The position numbers and the translations under genes are program-made. DNA of 64,000 nucleotides from Candidatus Macondimonas diazotrophica (GTDB taxonomy: Bacteria; Pseudomonadota; Gammaproteobacteria; UBA5335). The notes below the pieces were generated by a model. That model saw only the letters and a program-made list of their open reading frames with translations. It made no database searches and was not told the origin of the DNA. Positions 20,194 through 28,459 of the stretch are shown one piece after another; position 1 is the stretch's first letter; each line of letters starts with the position of its first letter. Location: the NCBI RefSeq assembly GCF_004684205.1, contig NZ_SRIO01000005.1, positions 150,774 to 214,773 on the forward strand, read 5' to 3'.

Positions 20194-20652
20194 ATGGGCA
20201 TCCGGTATTGGATCATGGGGGTCGTACTGGCACTGGGACTCGCGACCGGGCCCATGGGAGCGGCATTGGCCGCCGAATCGGTCGGTGAGCCAGCGACCTG
20301 TGGCATGTGCGGCAAGGAAATGACCAATGCCCATGTCGGTTTCGTCCTCGTGCAGCCCGATGGGCAGGAAGAGCGTCTGGGGTGCGCCGGCTGTGGCCTG
20401 GCCATGCTCAAGGATGCGCCGAAAGGCGTGAAAGCCAAGACGCTCGATTTCATGCGCGGGGATGAAATCGATGCGCGGGCTGCCTATTATGTGCGTGGAT
20501 CAAGCTTCACAGCCTGCTGTGAACCATCTTTCCTGGCCTTTTCCAGGAAAGATGAAGCCGAACGCTTCACCAAGGGCTTCGGCGGCACGGTCATGGATTT
20601 CGAAGCAGCCTATCAGGCGGTTCACGCTGCGCATCATCACCCCGGGAATTGA
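20194..20652 (+). CDS. NosL-like secreted copper-binding protein
   Basis: A 152-residue protein with a signal peptide cleaved after ALAAES. A NosL-type core starts with CGMCGKEMTNAHVGFV (about residue 37), followed by a CAGC pair (about 69), a CC pair (about 109) and a His-rich end AAHHHPGN. NosL proteins bind Cu(I) and deliver it to periplasmic enzymes. No nitrous-oxide reductase genes are nearby, so it may be a stand-alone copper carrier. AAGGAG lies upstream of the ATG. Confidence 0.72.
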   Translation: MGIRYWIMGVVLALGLATGPMGAALAAESVGEPATCGMCGKEMTNAHVGFVLVQPDGQEERLGCAGCGLAMLKDAPKGVKAKTLDFMRGDEIDARAAYYVRGSSFTACCEPSFLAFSRKDEAERFTKGFGGTVMDFEAAYQAVHAAHHHPGN

Positions 20653-20663
20653 ACCCGGCGGTG

Positions 20664-20701
20664 CCGATCGTCGGGGCGGTGAACACCCTCCCGACGATCG
20701 G
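20664..20701. repeat. 12-bp inverted repeat (strong hairpin)
   Basis: CCGATCGTCGGG at 20664-20675 is perfectly complementary to CCCGACGATCGG at 20690-20701, with a 14-base loop. It lies between the NosL-like gene and the small membrane protein and ends 6 bases before the latter's ATG. No T-run follows on either strand. It could attenuate or stabilise the upstream mRNA, or be an operator. Confidence 0.55.
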
Positions 20702-20707
20702 TGAGCC

Positions 20708-20992
20708 ATGTCCACATCGCGCCCCTCTCAATCCCCTGACCCCAAACCCGGCGCCGTGGAGCGCCATCGCCGCAAATGGTGGGTGCTCGGCATCGGCCTG
20801 CTTGTCCTGGCCTTTTACCGCAGTTTTCAGTTGCCGCCCGCGAGCCCCAGCGGCACCTTCTGGCCGCCCGACGGCAATGCGCTGCCCGAGGTCGTCCTCA
20901 CCCGCTTCGCCGGTCTCATTTGCATTGCGTTTGGCGCCTGGGGCAGCAAGCGCCATGTCGACCGCCTGTTACGGATTTCGCAGCGGCGCTAA
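20708..20992 (+). CDS. Small hypothetical membrane protein
   Basis: A 94-residue open frame with a Pro/Ser-rich, then basic N-terminus, and two hydrophobic segments (WWVLGIGLLVLAFY about 24-38 and FAGLICIAFGAWG about 67-79). I do not recognise the family. There is no good Shine-Dalgarno; the ATG sits just after a strong hairpin. Same direction as the NosL-like gene, so it could be co-transcribed. Confidence 0.5.
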   Translation: MSTSRPSQSPDPKPGAVERHRRKWWVLGIGLLVLAFYRSFQLPPASPSGTFWPPDGNALPEVVLTRFAGLICIAFGAWGSKRHVDRLLRISQRR

Positions 20993-21148
20993 CGCTCACC
21001 TTGCAGGCCCATGGCATCACGCCTTCCGGACGCGGTACGCGTGACCTGATCGTGCGGATCGGGGACCGCGAAAAGACGCAGGCGAGGTATCCCGCCAGCA
21101 CGCAAACCGCGATTCGGCATCCGGCCACGATCCCGGCTTGCCGACGTT
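20993..21148. other. Unassigned gap
   Basis: A 156-base stretch between convergent genes. I see no open frame with family features, no RNA gene and no T-run terminator in it. Confidence 0.4.
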
Positions 21149-22033
21149 TCAGCTGCCGGATACGCGCCGCGCCTGTTCCCAGCCGATCAACAGCGCTTTG
21201 CGGGTCGGGTTCCAGCGATACTCGCCGATCTCGCCGCTTTCCCGGATGACGCGATGACAGGGGATGAGCAGGGCAATGTCGTTGGCAGCCATGGCGCTGC
21301 CGACGGCGCGGGCAGCGCGCGGTGCGCCGGCACGGACGGCGAGTTCCCCGTAGGAACAGACCGTTCCGGCTGGAATGCGCAGCAGCGCCTCCCACACCTT
21401 GATCCGAAACGGGGAACCACGCAGCAGCAAGCGCAAGGGTGCTGCGCCGGGCGCTGCGCCAAACAACCGATCGGCGAGACGCGCTGCCACCGCGGGGCGG
21501 TCGCGCAACGCCGCGTGCGGCCAGTGCTCGCGCAACCGGTCGGCAACCACCGCCGGCTCCGGCGCCTCGAGGAAGGATAGATGACAGATGCCGCGCGTGG
21601 TCTGGCCGGCCGCCATCCAGCCCAGCGGTGTGGCCGCCATCCCCCAGTCGATGACCACCCCCGCGCCGCGCCGCCGGATCTCCCCCGGCGTCATGGCCTC
21701 CCAAGTCACCAACAGATCATGCAACCGCCCGGTGCCGGACAAGCCCGTCGCCGCTGCGGTTTCCTCGACAGTCCGCGATTCCGCCAGTAGCGCCAGGGCG
21801 TGGGTCTTGGTGAGAAACTGCAGGAAGCGCGTGGGGGACACGCCGGCCCACGCGGTGAACAGCCGCTGGAAATGCGCCTCGCTGTAGCCCACGTGCCGCG
21901 CGACATCGGCCAGACCGGGCTGCTCCGCCGAGCGCTCACGGATGAAAGTGATCGCCTGCGCCACGGTTTCGTAGAAAAAAGGCTCGGACCGGGCCGGGAA
22001 CCCGGCGGCTGCCTCAGACGGCCAACGGTTCAT
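21149..22033 (-). CDS. Ada-like regulator: AraC-type HTH plus O6-methylguanine-DNA methyltransferase
   Basis: A 294-residue fusion. The N-terminal third is an AraC-type double helix-turn-helix (LADVARHVGYSEAHFQRLFTAWAGVSPTRFLQFL). The C-terminal third is the alkyltransferase with helix-wing residues AGTVCSYGELA and the acceptor Cys in IPCHRVIRESG (about residue 257). The Ada zinc/phosphotriester domain is absent, so methylphosphotriester sensing through that Cys cluster is not expected. It repairs O6-methylguanine by a suicide transfer. The gene stands alone with 156 bases of unannotated DNA downstream. Confidence 0.88.
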   Translation of the reverse strand: MNRWPSEAAAGFPARSEPFFYETVAQAITFIRERSAEQPGLADVARHVGYSEAHFQRLFTAWAGVSPTRFLQFLTKTHALALLAESRTVEETAAATGLSGTGRLHDLLVTWEAMTPGEIRRRGAGVVIDWGMAATPLGWMAAGQTTRGICHLSFLEAPEPAVVADRLREHWPHAALRDRPAVAARLADRLFGAAPGAAPLRLLLRGSPFRIKVWEALLRIPAGTVCSYGELAVRAGAPRAARAVGSAMAANDIALLIPCHRVIRESGEIGEYRWNPTRKALLIGWEQARRVSGS

Positions 22034-22131
22034 GCGACGCTCCAGGATGCGGGAAACCTCAGCCTATCCCAGCAATCCCAACCCGGCCACCCGATTCCTG
22101 CGCTTGCCCCCACCTGCGCGAACGATCCTGG

Positions 22132-22154
22132 GCACGCCGATTCGGTTGGCGTGC
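22132..22154 (-). terminator. Hairpin directly after the dioxygenase gene
   Basis: GCACGCC at 22132-22138 pairs with GGCGTGC at 22148-22154 over a 9-base loop, immediately after the stop of the minus-strand dioxygenase gene. There is no clear T-run, so termination efficiency is doubtful. Confidence 0.4.
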
Positions 22155-22943
22155 TCAGCCCGGCGCCTCGGTGGCGTAGGCATGCAGCGCCAGCGTACCG
22201 AAGACCCAGTTGCGATGAATCCGCTGCATGCCCTGACCGCCGGCAGCACCCAGGGCCACCAGAAAGGGCAGGTAGTGCTCCAGTGTGGGATGTGCGCGGC
22301 GGCCGTGGAGAAAGTGCCACGGGTCGCACAGCGCGGCCACATCGTTGGCCGCCACTGCCTGCTCCAGAGCGGTCATGAACTCGGCCGCCCAAATCGCCGC
22401 CTGGCCTTCGGCAGCGTGCCAGTCGATCTCGCGCAGATTGTGGGTGATACCGCCACTGCCGACGATGAGCACGCCGGCCTCGCGCAGCGACGCCAGCGCC
22501 TCGCCCAGCTGCAGGTGCCATGCAGCATCCTGGCCGGCGCTCAGGGAGAGCTGAAACACCGGGCAGGGCGGTCCTTCGGGCCACATGGCCTTAAAGGGAA
22601 CCCACAGGCCGTGATCGAACGGCCGCTCGACGGCGGCGACTGGAACGCCACGGGCCGCGAGCGCATCGCGCAGCCATGCGCCGGTCATCGCATCGCCGCG
22701 GGTTTTCCACGTTTGCGCGTACAGCGCCGGCGGAAAGCCGTAGAAGTCGTGCTGGATCGCCGGCGCAGGCACAGCACCGGCGAGCGCCAGCGTGTCTGCT
22801 TCCCAATGGGCGGAAACGCACAGCACGGCGCGCAGTGCGCCCGCATACGACGGATCGAGCTGCGACCAGTACGCGGTCGTCCGGTTGGGTTCGGTCAGAA
22901 ACGTCGGTGCGCCATGGGACAAGAACCAGACCGGTTGCCGCAT
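22155..22943 (-). CDS. ygiD: DODA-type extradiol aromatic ring-opening dioxygenase
   Basis: A 262-residue class III extradiol dioxygenase. Iron ligands are in the N-terminal FLSHGAPTF, in ERPFDHGLWVPF (about 116-127) and in GSGGITHNL (about 167). YgiD-like members cleave DOPA or related catechols. The ATG at 22943 is preceded by GAGGAG at 7 bases, so I trimmed 29 upstream codons of open frame. It lies 53 bases from the Old Yellow Enzyme gene on the same strand, and the two may be co-transcribed. Confidence 0.88.
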   Translation of the reverse strand: MRQPVWFLSHGAPTFLTEPNRTTAYWSQLDPSYAGALRAVLCVSAHWEADTLALAGAVPAPAIQHDFYGFPPALYAQTWKTRGDAMTGAWLRDALAARGVPVAAVERPFDHGLWVPFKAMWPEGPPCPVFQLSLSAGQDAAWHLQLGEALASLREAGVLIVGSGGITHNLREIDWHAAEGQAAIWAAEFMTALEQAVAANDVAALCDPWHFLHGRRAHPTLEHYLPFLVALGAAGGQGMQRIHRNWVFGTLALHAYATEAPG

Positions 22944-22996
22944 ATTTCCACTCCTCGGTTGATCTACCGCGCCTGCTCGCCCCCGCCCGCGTGCGA

Positions 22997-24280
22997 TTAG
23001 CGGTCCTGCAGCGCTCGAACGCCGCGCCACTCATTGCGCAGGTACCCCATCATGCCGCGCAGCGGCCCCATGGCGGGATCGGGCGCCTGCCCCCGACCAA
23101 TGCGCAGCAGTTGGACGCAGTACCACCCTTGCGCGTACATGTGGTTGAAATTGCGAATGCGGTTGATCGAGCTGGCCGGGCCCAGGACGCCGGGACCGAT
23201 ATTCAGCCGCTCCTCGTAGCGCGGCGCCTCGGTGCACTGCCCCGCGAGCAATCGTTTCGGCAGATCGGTCTGCACGCACATCGGTCGGCCCAGCCCGATC
23301 AGATCCAGCGCGTCTTCCGCCAGGGCCTGGTTCATGCCGGCCAGGCTGCGAAAACCACCGGTCACCATCAGCGGAATCCGGCACACCTGGCGCAAGCGCT
23401 CCGCATAGTCGAGAAAGTAGGCCTCACGAGCCAGGGTGCTCTGCGCCTTGGCCGGCGCCTTGTCGCCCTCCGCGCCGGTCCCGAAAAAGGAAAGCTGCTC
23501 ATAGGTACCGCCTGAAATCTCGAGCAGATCGACGCCCGCCTCCTGCAGCCACTGCGCGACCTGCTGGGAATCCTCGTGACTGAAGCCGCCTTTCTGGAAA
23601 TCGGCGGAATTGAGCTTGACGCAGATCGGAAAGGCCGGGCCCACACGCGTGCGGATCTCGCGCACCAGCGTGAGCAGCAGACGGGCACGGTTCTCGAGGC
23701 TGCCGCCCCACTGATCGGAGCGCAGATTGGCCTTCGGCGACAGGAACTCGCTCAGCAGATACCCATGGGCGGCATGCAGCTGAACACCGGTGAAGCCGGT
23801 CTGCTGCGCCACCGCGGCCGCCCGGACGAAGCGTTCGATCACCCCCTCGATATCTGATTCGCTCAAGGCACGCGGCTTGCCAAATGCGCCGCCGGGCAGC
23901 TTGACGGGAACCGCTGAAGGGCCCACCGGTTCGGCGTTGAGATAGCGGATGGTCTGGCGACCGGCGTGACTGAGCTGCATCCACAACTGGTTGCCGCCCA
24001 CGGTGCCGGCATGGGCCAGAGCCGCCAGCGCCTCCTCTCCGCCGTTGTTGTCGATAGCGATGTTGCCGGGACGTTCCAGGTAGCGTCGGTCGACCTGTAC
24101 GTTTCCGGTGATGACGAGCCCTGCACCGCCCTCGGACCATGCCCGGTACAAGCGCTGGTGCGCCTCGGTCGCCCGATTCTGGCCGTCAGACAGGCCTTCG
24201 GTCAGCGCCGCCTTGGCCAGTCGATTGGGTAAGGTAACACCGCATGGCAATGTCATCGGTGAGGCGATGGTCGTGGTCAT
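22997..24280 (-). CDS. NADH:flavin oxidoreductase, Old Yellow Enzyme family
   Basis: A 427-residue FMN-dependent enoate-reductase-type TIM barrel. Readable features are the N-terminal LPNRLAKAALTEGLSD, QLSHAGRQTIRY (about 105), the substrate-site GVQLHAAHGYLLSEFLSP with the conserved His, and LMVTGGFRSLAGM for the FMN phosphate. No C-terminal 2,4-dienoyl-CoA reductase domain is present. GGAGGGGG precedes the ATG. The physiological substrate cannot be told from sequence. Confidence 0.9.
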   Translation of the reverse strand: MTTTIASPMTLPCGVTLPNRLAKAALTEGLSDGQNRATEAHQRLYRAWSEGGAGLVITGNVQVDRRYLERPGNIAIDNNGGEEALAALAHAGTVGGNQLWMQLSHAGRQTIRYLNAEPVGPSAVPVKLPGGAFGKPRALSESDIEGVIERFVRAAAVAQQTGFTGVQLHAAHGYLLSEFLSPKANLRSDQWGGSLENRARLLLTLVREIRTRVGPAFPICVKLNSADFQKGGFSHEDSQQVAQWLQEAGVDLLEISGGTYEQLSFFGTGAEGDKAPAKAQSTLAREAYFLDYAERLRQVCRIPLMVTGGFRSLAGMNQALAEDALDLIGLGRPMCVQTDLPKRLLAGQCTEAPRYEERLNIGPGVLGPASSINRIRNFNHMYAQGWYCVQLLRIGRGQAPDPAMGPLRGMMGYLRNEWRGVRALQDR

Positions 24281-24370
24281 GAATCCCCCTCCACATTTGG
24301 ATCGGTGTGCCCCGGCATATCGGAGCCACTTGTGTTCACCTTGTCTTAAACGGATACACGAAAACGCCGG

Positions 24371-25108
24371 TCAGTCCGGGATGATCTTGCGGGATCGCGC
24401 CTGCAGCGCGCCCATATCGATCAGAAACGAGAGCAAAACCAGCGTCAGACCCACCCCCGCCATGGCCTGTACCCAGGCCGCTGAGAACACGGGCGCGAAA
24501 CCCGCTGTGAGCAGGGCCGCATTGGTCACCCCGAAGACGGCGCGCCGCCGGCTTGGTGGCAAGGCACGGGACAGCGCCGGTTGCCATCGGCCAGCCAGCA
24601 GATAGCCATAACGCAAAAGGCCGCTGATGAGCACCCAGGCGCCCACCTGCCCGGTGCGCAGCAGCAAAAGGCCTGCCACCAGAACGAACAGCGCATCGAC
24701 CTCCAGGTCGAAGCGCGCGCCGAAGGGCGACGCCGTTCCCTGGCGGCGGGCGATGGTGCCATCCAGTCCGTCGGCCAGTAGGAAGGCCGTTCCCAAAGCC
24801 ACCGATTCCCATCCCAGAACCGGCTGCTCCCAGCCCCAGACCAGCCAGATCAGCAGCACGCAGCCCCGCCCCGCAGTCACGTGGTTGGCCCAGCCCCAAT
24901 GGACATGCGGGGCATGCGCCGGCAGCTGGCGCCAGACCCAGATGGCCGCCGGTACGAAAGTCATCAGGAAGCGCACGGCCAGGGGTAGGGCATCCATCAC
25001 CGTCGGCGCAGCCAGCGTCAGAAAGGTCAGCGCCAGCACTCCGGCGCCGAGCGCGCTACCCATCACCTCCCGGTGCAACGGCGCCGCCGATCCGATCAAG
25101 TTCGCCAT
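24371..25108 (-). CDS. CDP-alcohol phosphatidyltransferase family protein
   Basis: A 245-residue polytopic protein with about six hydrophobic segments. The family signature is present as LADGLDGTIARRQGTASPFGARFDLEVD (about 111-138): D-G-x2-x-x-A-R, then G, then D-x3-D. The final Asp of the signature is the catalytic base. Such enzymes join an alcohol to a CDP-activated lipid or polyol. Last gene of the six-gene operon starting at 29361; its start overlaps the methyltransferase by 13 bases. The partner alcohol is unknown. Confidence 0.85.
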   Translation of the reverse strand: MANLIGSAAPLHREVMGSALGAGVLALTFLTLAAPTVMDALPLAVRFLMTFVPAAIWVWRQLPAHAPHVHWGWANHVTAGRGCVLLIWLVWGWEQPVLGWESVALGTAFLLADGLDGTIARRQGTASPFGARFDLEVDALFVLVAGLLLLRTGQVGAWVLISGLLRYGYLLAGRWQPALSRALPPSRRRAVFGVTNAALLTAGFAPVFSAAWVQAMAGVGLTLVLLSFLIDMGALQARSRKIIPD

Positions 25109-25974
25109 GCCAGCAGATCACCATGAACGATGCGGATCCGCAGTGCGCCACTTGCGAGCTGGGCCCGCCGCTCACGCAGCCAGGCGCCCGCCTCCTCAGC
25201 CAGGCGCGGATTCTGCTCGCAGGCAGCCTTGACGTACCCCTCCAGCCAGGCTGCGGTCAGCAATGGATAGGCGGGCCCCAGTGACCACGCACTGCAGGCT
25301 GTATCCACCCGGTAGCCCGCCCGGGACAACGCCGCCGACCAACCGGGCAGAGCCCCGCCGCCCAGCGCTGGCCCGAAGCCCTTGTCGCGCCGCATGTGCG
25401 CAGAGAAGGCGCGGTCCAATGCGCGGTCCAATGGCTGTTGCGGGAGGCATTGCGCGCCATCGATCACATTCAGTGCGAGGTAGAGCGAATCCGTACCCGT
25501 TGCCGCGGCTTGCGCTGCGAAATCCGCAGCCCAGCGCCACGACACCAGATCGCCCCAAGCACTGGCGGCGATGGCGGAGACGCCTGCCAGATTCGGCTGC
25601 TCGCGCGCCAGATCGATGGTCTGCCACTCGAGCTGGCAATGCCCCTGCGGTCCGCACAGTCGGGTCACCTCGCCCATCTCGAAACGCCAGCCCGGATGAC
25701 TCACGGCCCAGCGACCGAAGCGCTCCGCGCCCCGCGCGATCAGGTCCGAATCGACTTCCAGGGCCTCCCAGCGCAGCGGCCGACGCAGATAAGGCAAACA
25801 GGCGCGGAGCAGCGACCCGGTTCCCGCACCCAGCTCCACGACCCGGCCGTCGGCCGACAAACCGTCGAGCCAGCGCGCCAGCAAGCCCGTGTCACGGGCC
25901 TCGGTGTCGGCCGCCTCGCGCCAATACAACCAGTCGGCGTCGAATCCCGCTCCCATGGCGCGCGCCTCACTCAT
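25096..25974 (-). CDS. Class I SAM-dependent methyltransferase
   Basis: A 292-residue protein with SAM-binding motif I VVELGAGTGSLL (about residues 42-53), a motif II acidic residue in WEALEVDSDLIARGAERF and a later ALNVIDGAQCLP. The start at 25974 overlaps the glycosyltransferase gene by 8 bases. The frame stays open for 74 codons upstream without sense. The substrate is unknown. Operon context suggests a glycosylated or pterin-like small molecule. Confidence 0.82.
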   Translation of the reverse strand: MSEARAMGAGFDADWLYWREAADTEARDTGLLARWLDGLSADGRVVELGAGTGSLLRACLPYLRRPLRWEALEVDSDLIARGAERFGRWAVSHPGWRFEMGEVTRLCGPQGHCQLEWQTIDLAREQPNLAGVSAIAASAWGDLVSWRWAADFAAQAAATGTDSLYLALNVIDGAQCLPQQPLDRALDRAFSAHMRRDKGFGPALGGGALPGWSAALSRAGYRVDTACSAWSLGPAYPLLTAAWLEGYVKAACEQNPRLAEEAGAWLRERRAQLASGALRIRIVHGDLLAWRT

Positions 25975-27040
25975 GCCGTGTCGATCGCGCAACAGCGCTG
26001 CACATGGCTTGCTCGAACACCGCGGTCGTTTCGCACCAGCCCCCCAATCGCCGGGCCTGCCGGCGCGCTTGCTTTGTCCAATGACGGCGCCGCCCGGGCT
26101 GTTCCATGGCCTGAGACAGCGCGCGGCGCAAATGGCGGGGCGCTGCACCGTGGATGCGCAGTCCGGCCGTAGGCGGAACGGTCTGAGCAATGGCACCGCC
26201 CCGGGTGGTCACGATCGGCAGGCCATGCATCAGCGCCTCTGCCAACGCCATCCCGTACCCTTCCAGACGGGATGCAGATACAAACAGATCCGCTTCATGA
26301 TAGTGCCGCGACAGGGCGGCCGGATCCACCTCGCCGGTGATCCGGACGCGGCGGCGCCAGCCCGCGCGATCGCGTCGGGCGCGAATACGCCGCGCGTAGA
26401 GCTGATCACCACGGTCGCCACCGACACACACCAATTGCCACGCCACCTGCCGAACACCGCTCAAGGCGGCCAGCAACCGCAAATGCCCCTTGCGGGGGGT
26501 GAGGGTTGCCACGCACAGGAGGCGGACCGGGCCGGGCCGGGGCCGCTTCGGCAGGCGCCGCGTCACGCGCGCAGTGCCCGGTCGGGCCACATGAAGACGC
26601 GCCGCATCCAATTCCCCGCCGGCCAGCAGGGCGCGGGTCGCGGCGCTGGTGACCACCACTGCATCGACCCTGCTCAGCGCGGCGTGCTCGGCTTGGGCCA
26701 GATGCCGCGCGCGGTCGGGGTCGAGCCCGGTTTCCAGCGCCAGCGGATGATGAATCAGGGCGATGACGGGCCCGCGCGGATCGCTGCGAGCAAGCAGAGG
26801 CGCGAACGCGGGCAGCGCCAGGCCGTCGATGATCAGGCCGGCGCCCGCCGCAGCGCTGCCGGTCCAGGTGTGCGCCGCAGCGACCTGCGCCGATCCATCG
26901 GCATCGGGATGACGGCCGGCCAGCGCGTGGACATCCAGTGCCACGCCGCGCGCGCGCAGGCCAGACACCACCTCGGCATCATATCGATACCCGCCCGTGT
27001 ACTGCGCCAACGGGCCGGGGACCGCCCAGTGCCACCTCAT
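25967..27040 (-). CDS. GT4-type glycosyltransferase
   Basis: A 357-residue GT-B glycosyltransferase. The C-terminal nucleotide-sugar half has VRLLCVATLTPRKGHLRLLAAL and the E-x7-E segment SRLEGYGMALAEALMHGLPIV (about 278-298). The N-terminal half starts with WAVPGPLAQYTGGYRYDAEVV, a glycine-rich acceptor loop. Its ATG overlaps the stop of the pterin-synthase-like gene. Retaining mechanism is expected for the family; donor and acceptor are unknown. Confidence 0.87.
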   Translation of the reverse strand: MRWHWAVPGPLAQYTGGYRYDAEVVSGLRARGVALDVHALAGRHPDADGSAQVAAAHTWTGSAAAGAGLIIDGLALPAFAPLLARSDPRGPVIALIHHPLALETGLDPDRARHLAQAEHAALSRVDAVVVTSAATRALLAGGELDAARLHVARPGTARVTRRLPKRPRPGPVRLLCVATLTPRKGHLRLLAALSGVRQVAWQLVCVGGDRGDQLYARRIRARRDRAGWRRRVRITGEVDPAALSRHYHEADLFVSASRLEGYGMALAEALMHGLPIVTTRGGAIAQTVPPTAGLRIHGAAPRHLRRALSQAMEQPGRRRHWTKQARRQARRLGGWCETTAVFEQAMCSAVARSTRHE

Positions 27041-27444
27041 GGATGGAGCGGTCCCTCGAAGCTGGCCCAGGCCTGGGGATTTTCCCGCAGCACCACGCGC
27101 ACCTGCCGGATCCGCTCGAGCTCGTCACGCCCCAGAGCACCCGCACGCAACTGCGCGCAGACATCGGCGTGAATCGCGGCCGCCAGGACTTCGCTGGTGG
27201 TGTTGCGTCCGGCAAAGCGAGGCAATTCGTCCAGATCACGATAGTTCAGGGGCGCCAGAACGGCGGCAAGTAACTGGGCCACCTGACCCATGTCCGCCAC
27301 CACACCATCACCATCAAGCCGCTCGGCGAACAGGCTCAACTCCACCTCGAAGGTCGCGCCGTGCAACCGCTGCGCCGGCCCGAAACGTTCGCCGCGCATG
27401 CGGTGGGCGATCATGAGGTGGTTCGTCAGGGTCATTCCATACAT
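27037..27444 (-). CDS. 6-pyruvoyl-tetrahydropterin synthase-like protein with degenerate active site
   Basis: A 135-residue T-fold protein that aligns along its whole length with QueD/PTPS. Shared blocks are MIAHRM, QRLHGATFEVEL, TTSEVLA and a C-terminal LRENPQAWASF. The usual HGH zinc pair is HGA here, the catalytic Cys before RLHG is replaced (PAQRLHG), and the LDHxxLN catalytic pair reads LNYRDLD. Only part of the zinc site (two His) and the late Glu remain. So it probably does not do the QueD or PTPS reaction as known. Its stop overlaps the glycosyltransferase start. Confidence 0.82.
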   Translation of the reverse strand: MYGMTLTNHLMIAHRMRGERFGPAQRLHGATFEVELSLFAERLDGDGVVADMGQVAQLLAAVLAPLNYRDLDELPRFAGRNTTSEVLAAAIHADVCAQLRAGALGRDELERIRQVRVVLRENPQAWASFEGPLHP

Positions 27445-27490
27445 CGGGATCGCTCCGTTTCGCAGCTCGAGTCATATCGTGGTTCGCGCG

Positions 27491-28459
27491 TCACTCGTAG
27501 GTGAGCACCTGGCACAGTGCACCGGGCGCCTCGCAGACCTTTGTCAGCGCACGCGGTGCATCGGCAAATGGCCAGTCCGGCTCGAGCAATCGGTCCAGGC
27601 GCGGATCGCGAAGCAGCGCCAACGCCAGCGCCAGCCTCCGCCCAGTGCCCCAGCGCGCGCGCCGCGAGGGGGCAACGTGGCCGACCTGAGAGGCCACGAT
27701 GGCAAGCCGCTGGGCATGGAAAGCCGCGCCCAAGGGGAGCGGTACGGTCCGATCGCCATACCAGCTCAGCTCCAGCACCCGTGCCTCGAAGCCGGCCGAG
27801 GCGAGCGCGAATGCCAGTCCCTCGGGCGTACCGCTGGCATGGAACACCACGTCCGCCCCTGGCTGCGGCTCGGTGTCCGCGCCCATCCACGTCAGCCCCA
27901 GATGCCGCGCCAACGCCGCGCGCGCGGGATTCGTATCCACGAGGCTCACCTGCGTTCCGGCGATTTGCGCGCTGAGATACGCCACCAGCAGCCCGATGAC
28001 ACCCCCGCCCACGACCGTCACCTGATCGCCGATGCGCACGCCCGCATCCCAGAGTGCGTTGACCGCGGTTTCCATGTTGGCCGCCAGCACTGCGCGCCGG
28101 GGCGGCAGGCCCTCCGGCAGCCAATGTAAGGCATCGGGCAGCAGACGGCACCAGTCCTGGTGCGGATGCAGCGCAAATGCCCAGCGTCCCTGATCCGGTC
28201 CACTCTCCACCTGCCCGACCAGGCTGTAGCCGTATTTGACCGGGCCGGGGAATTCGCCTTCCTGATGCGGGCAGCGCATGCGTGTCCATTCACTCGCGGG
28301 GACACGTCCCTGAAACACCAGACTTTCGGTACCCCGGCTGATGCCGCTGAAGCGGGTCCGCAATGTCAGCGCATCGGGCGACGCGTGCGTGGCCGCCTCG
28401 CGCAGCGCCGCCTGCCCGGGCGCAAGGACCCACAACGCGGTCGGCCGGCTCAGGGGCAC
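27491..28459 (-). CDS. MDR-family dehydrogenase, BchC-like
   Basis: A 322-residue medium-chain dehydrogenase/reductase. The N-terminal catalytic segment reads FSGISRGTESLVF, the ISxGTE form seen in BchC-like members that lack the usual catalytic-zinc Cys. The Rossmann domain has VTVVGGGVIGLLVAYLSA (about 165-182) and VDTNPARAALARHLG. The GTG at 28459 overlaps the RibD-like gene by 10 bases. It would reduce or oxidise an alcohol/ketone with NAD(P); the substrate is unknown. It lies 46 bases before the pterin-synthase-like gene. Confidence 0.82.
   Translation of the reverse strand: MPLSRPTALWVLAPGQAALREAATHASPDALTLRTRFSGISRGTESLVFQGRVPASEWTRMRCPHQEGEFPGPVKYGYSLVGQVESGPDQGRWAFALHPHQDWCRLLPDALHWLPEGLPPRRAVLAANMETAVNALWDAGVRIGDQVTVVGGGVIGLLVAYLSAQIAGTQVSLVDTNPARAALARHLGLTWMGADTEPQPGADVVFHASGTPEGLAFALASAGFEARVLELSWYGDRTVPLPLGAAFHAQRLAIVASQVGHVAPSRRARWGTGRRLALALALLRDPRLDRLLEPDWPFADAPRALTKVCEAPGALCQVLTYE

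Noticed and set aside
20641..20660. A tRNA T-arm-like sequence (CCGGGAATTGAACCCGG)
   Set aside because: It overlaps the NosL-like stop codon and no matching acceptor, D-arm or anticodon arm is found at tRNA spacing on either strand.
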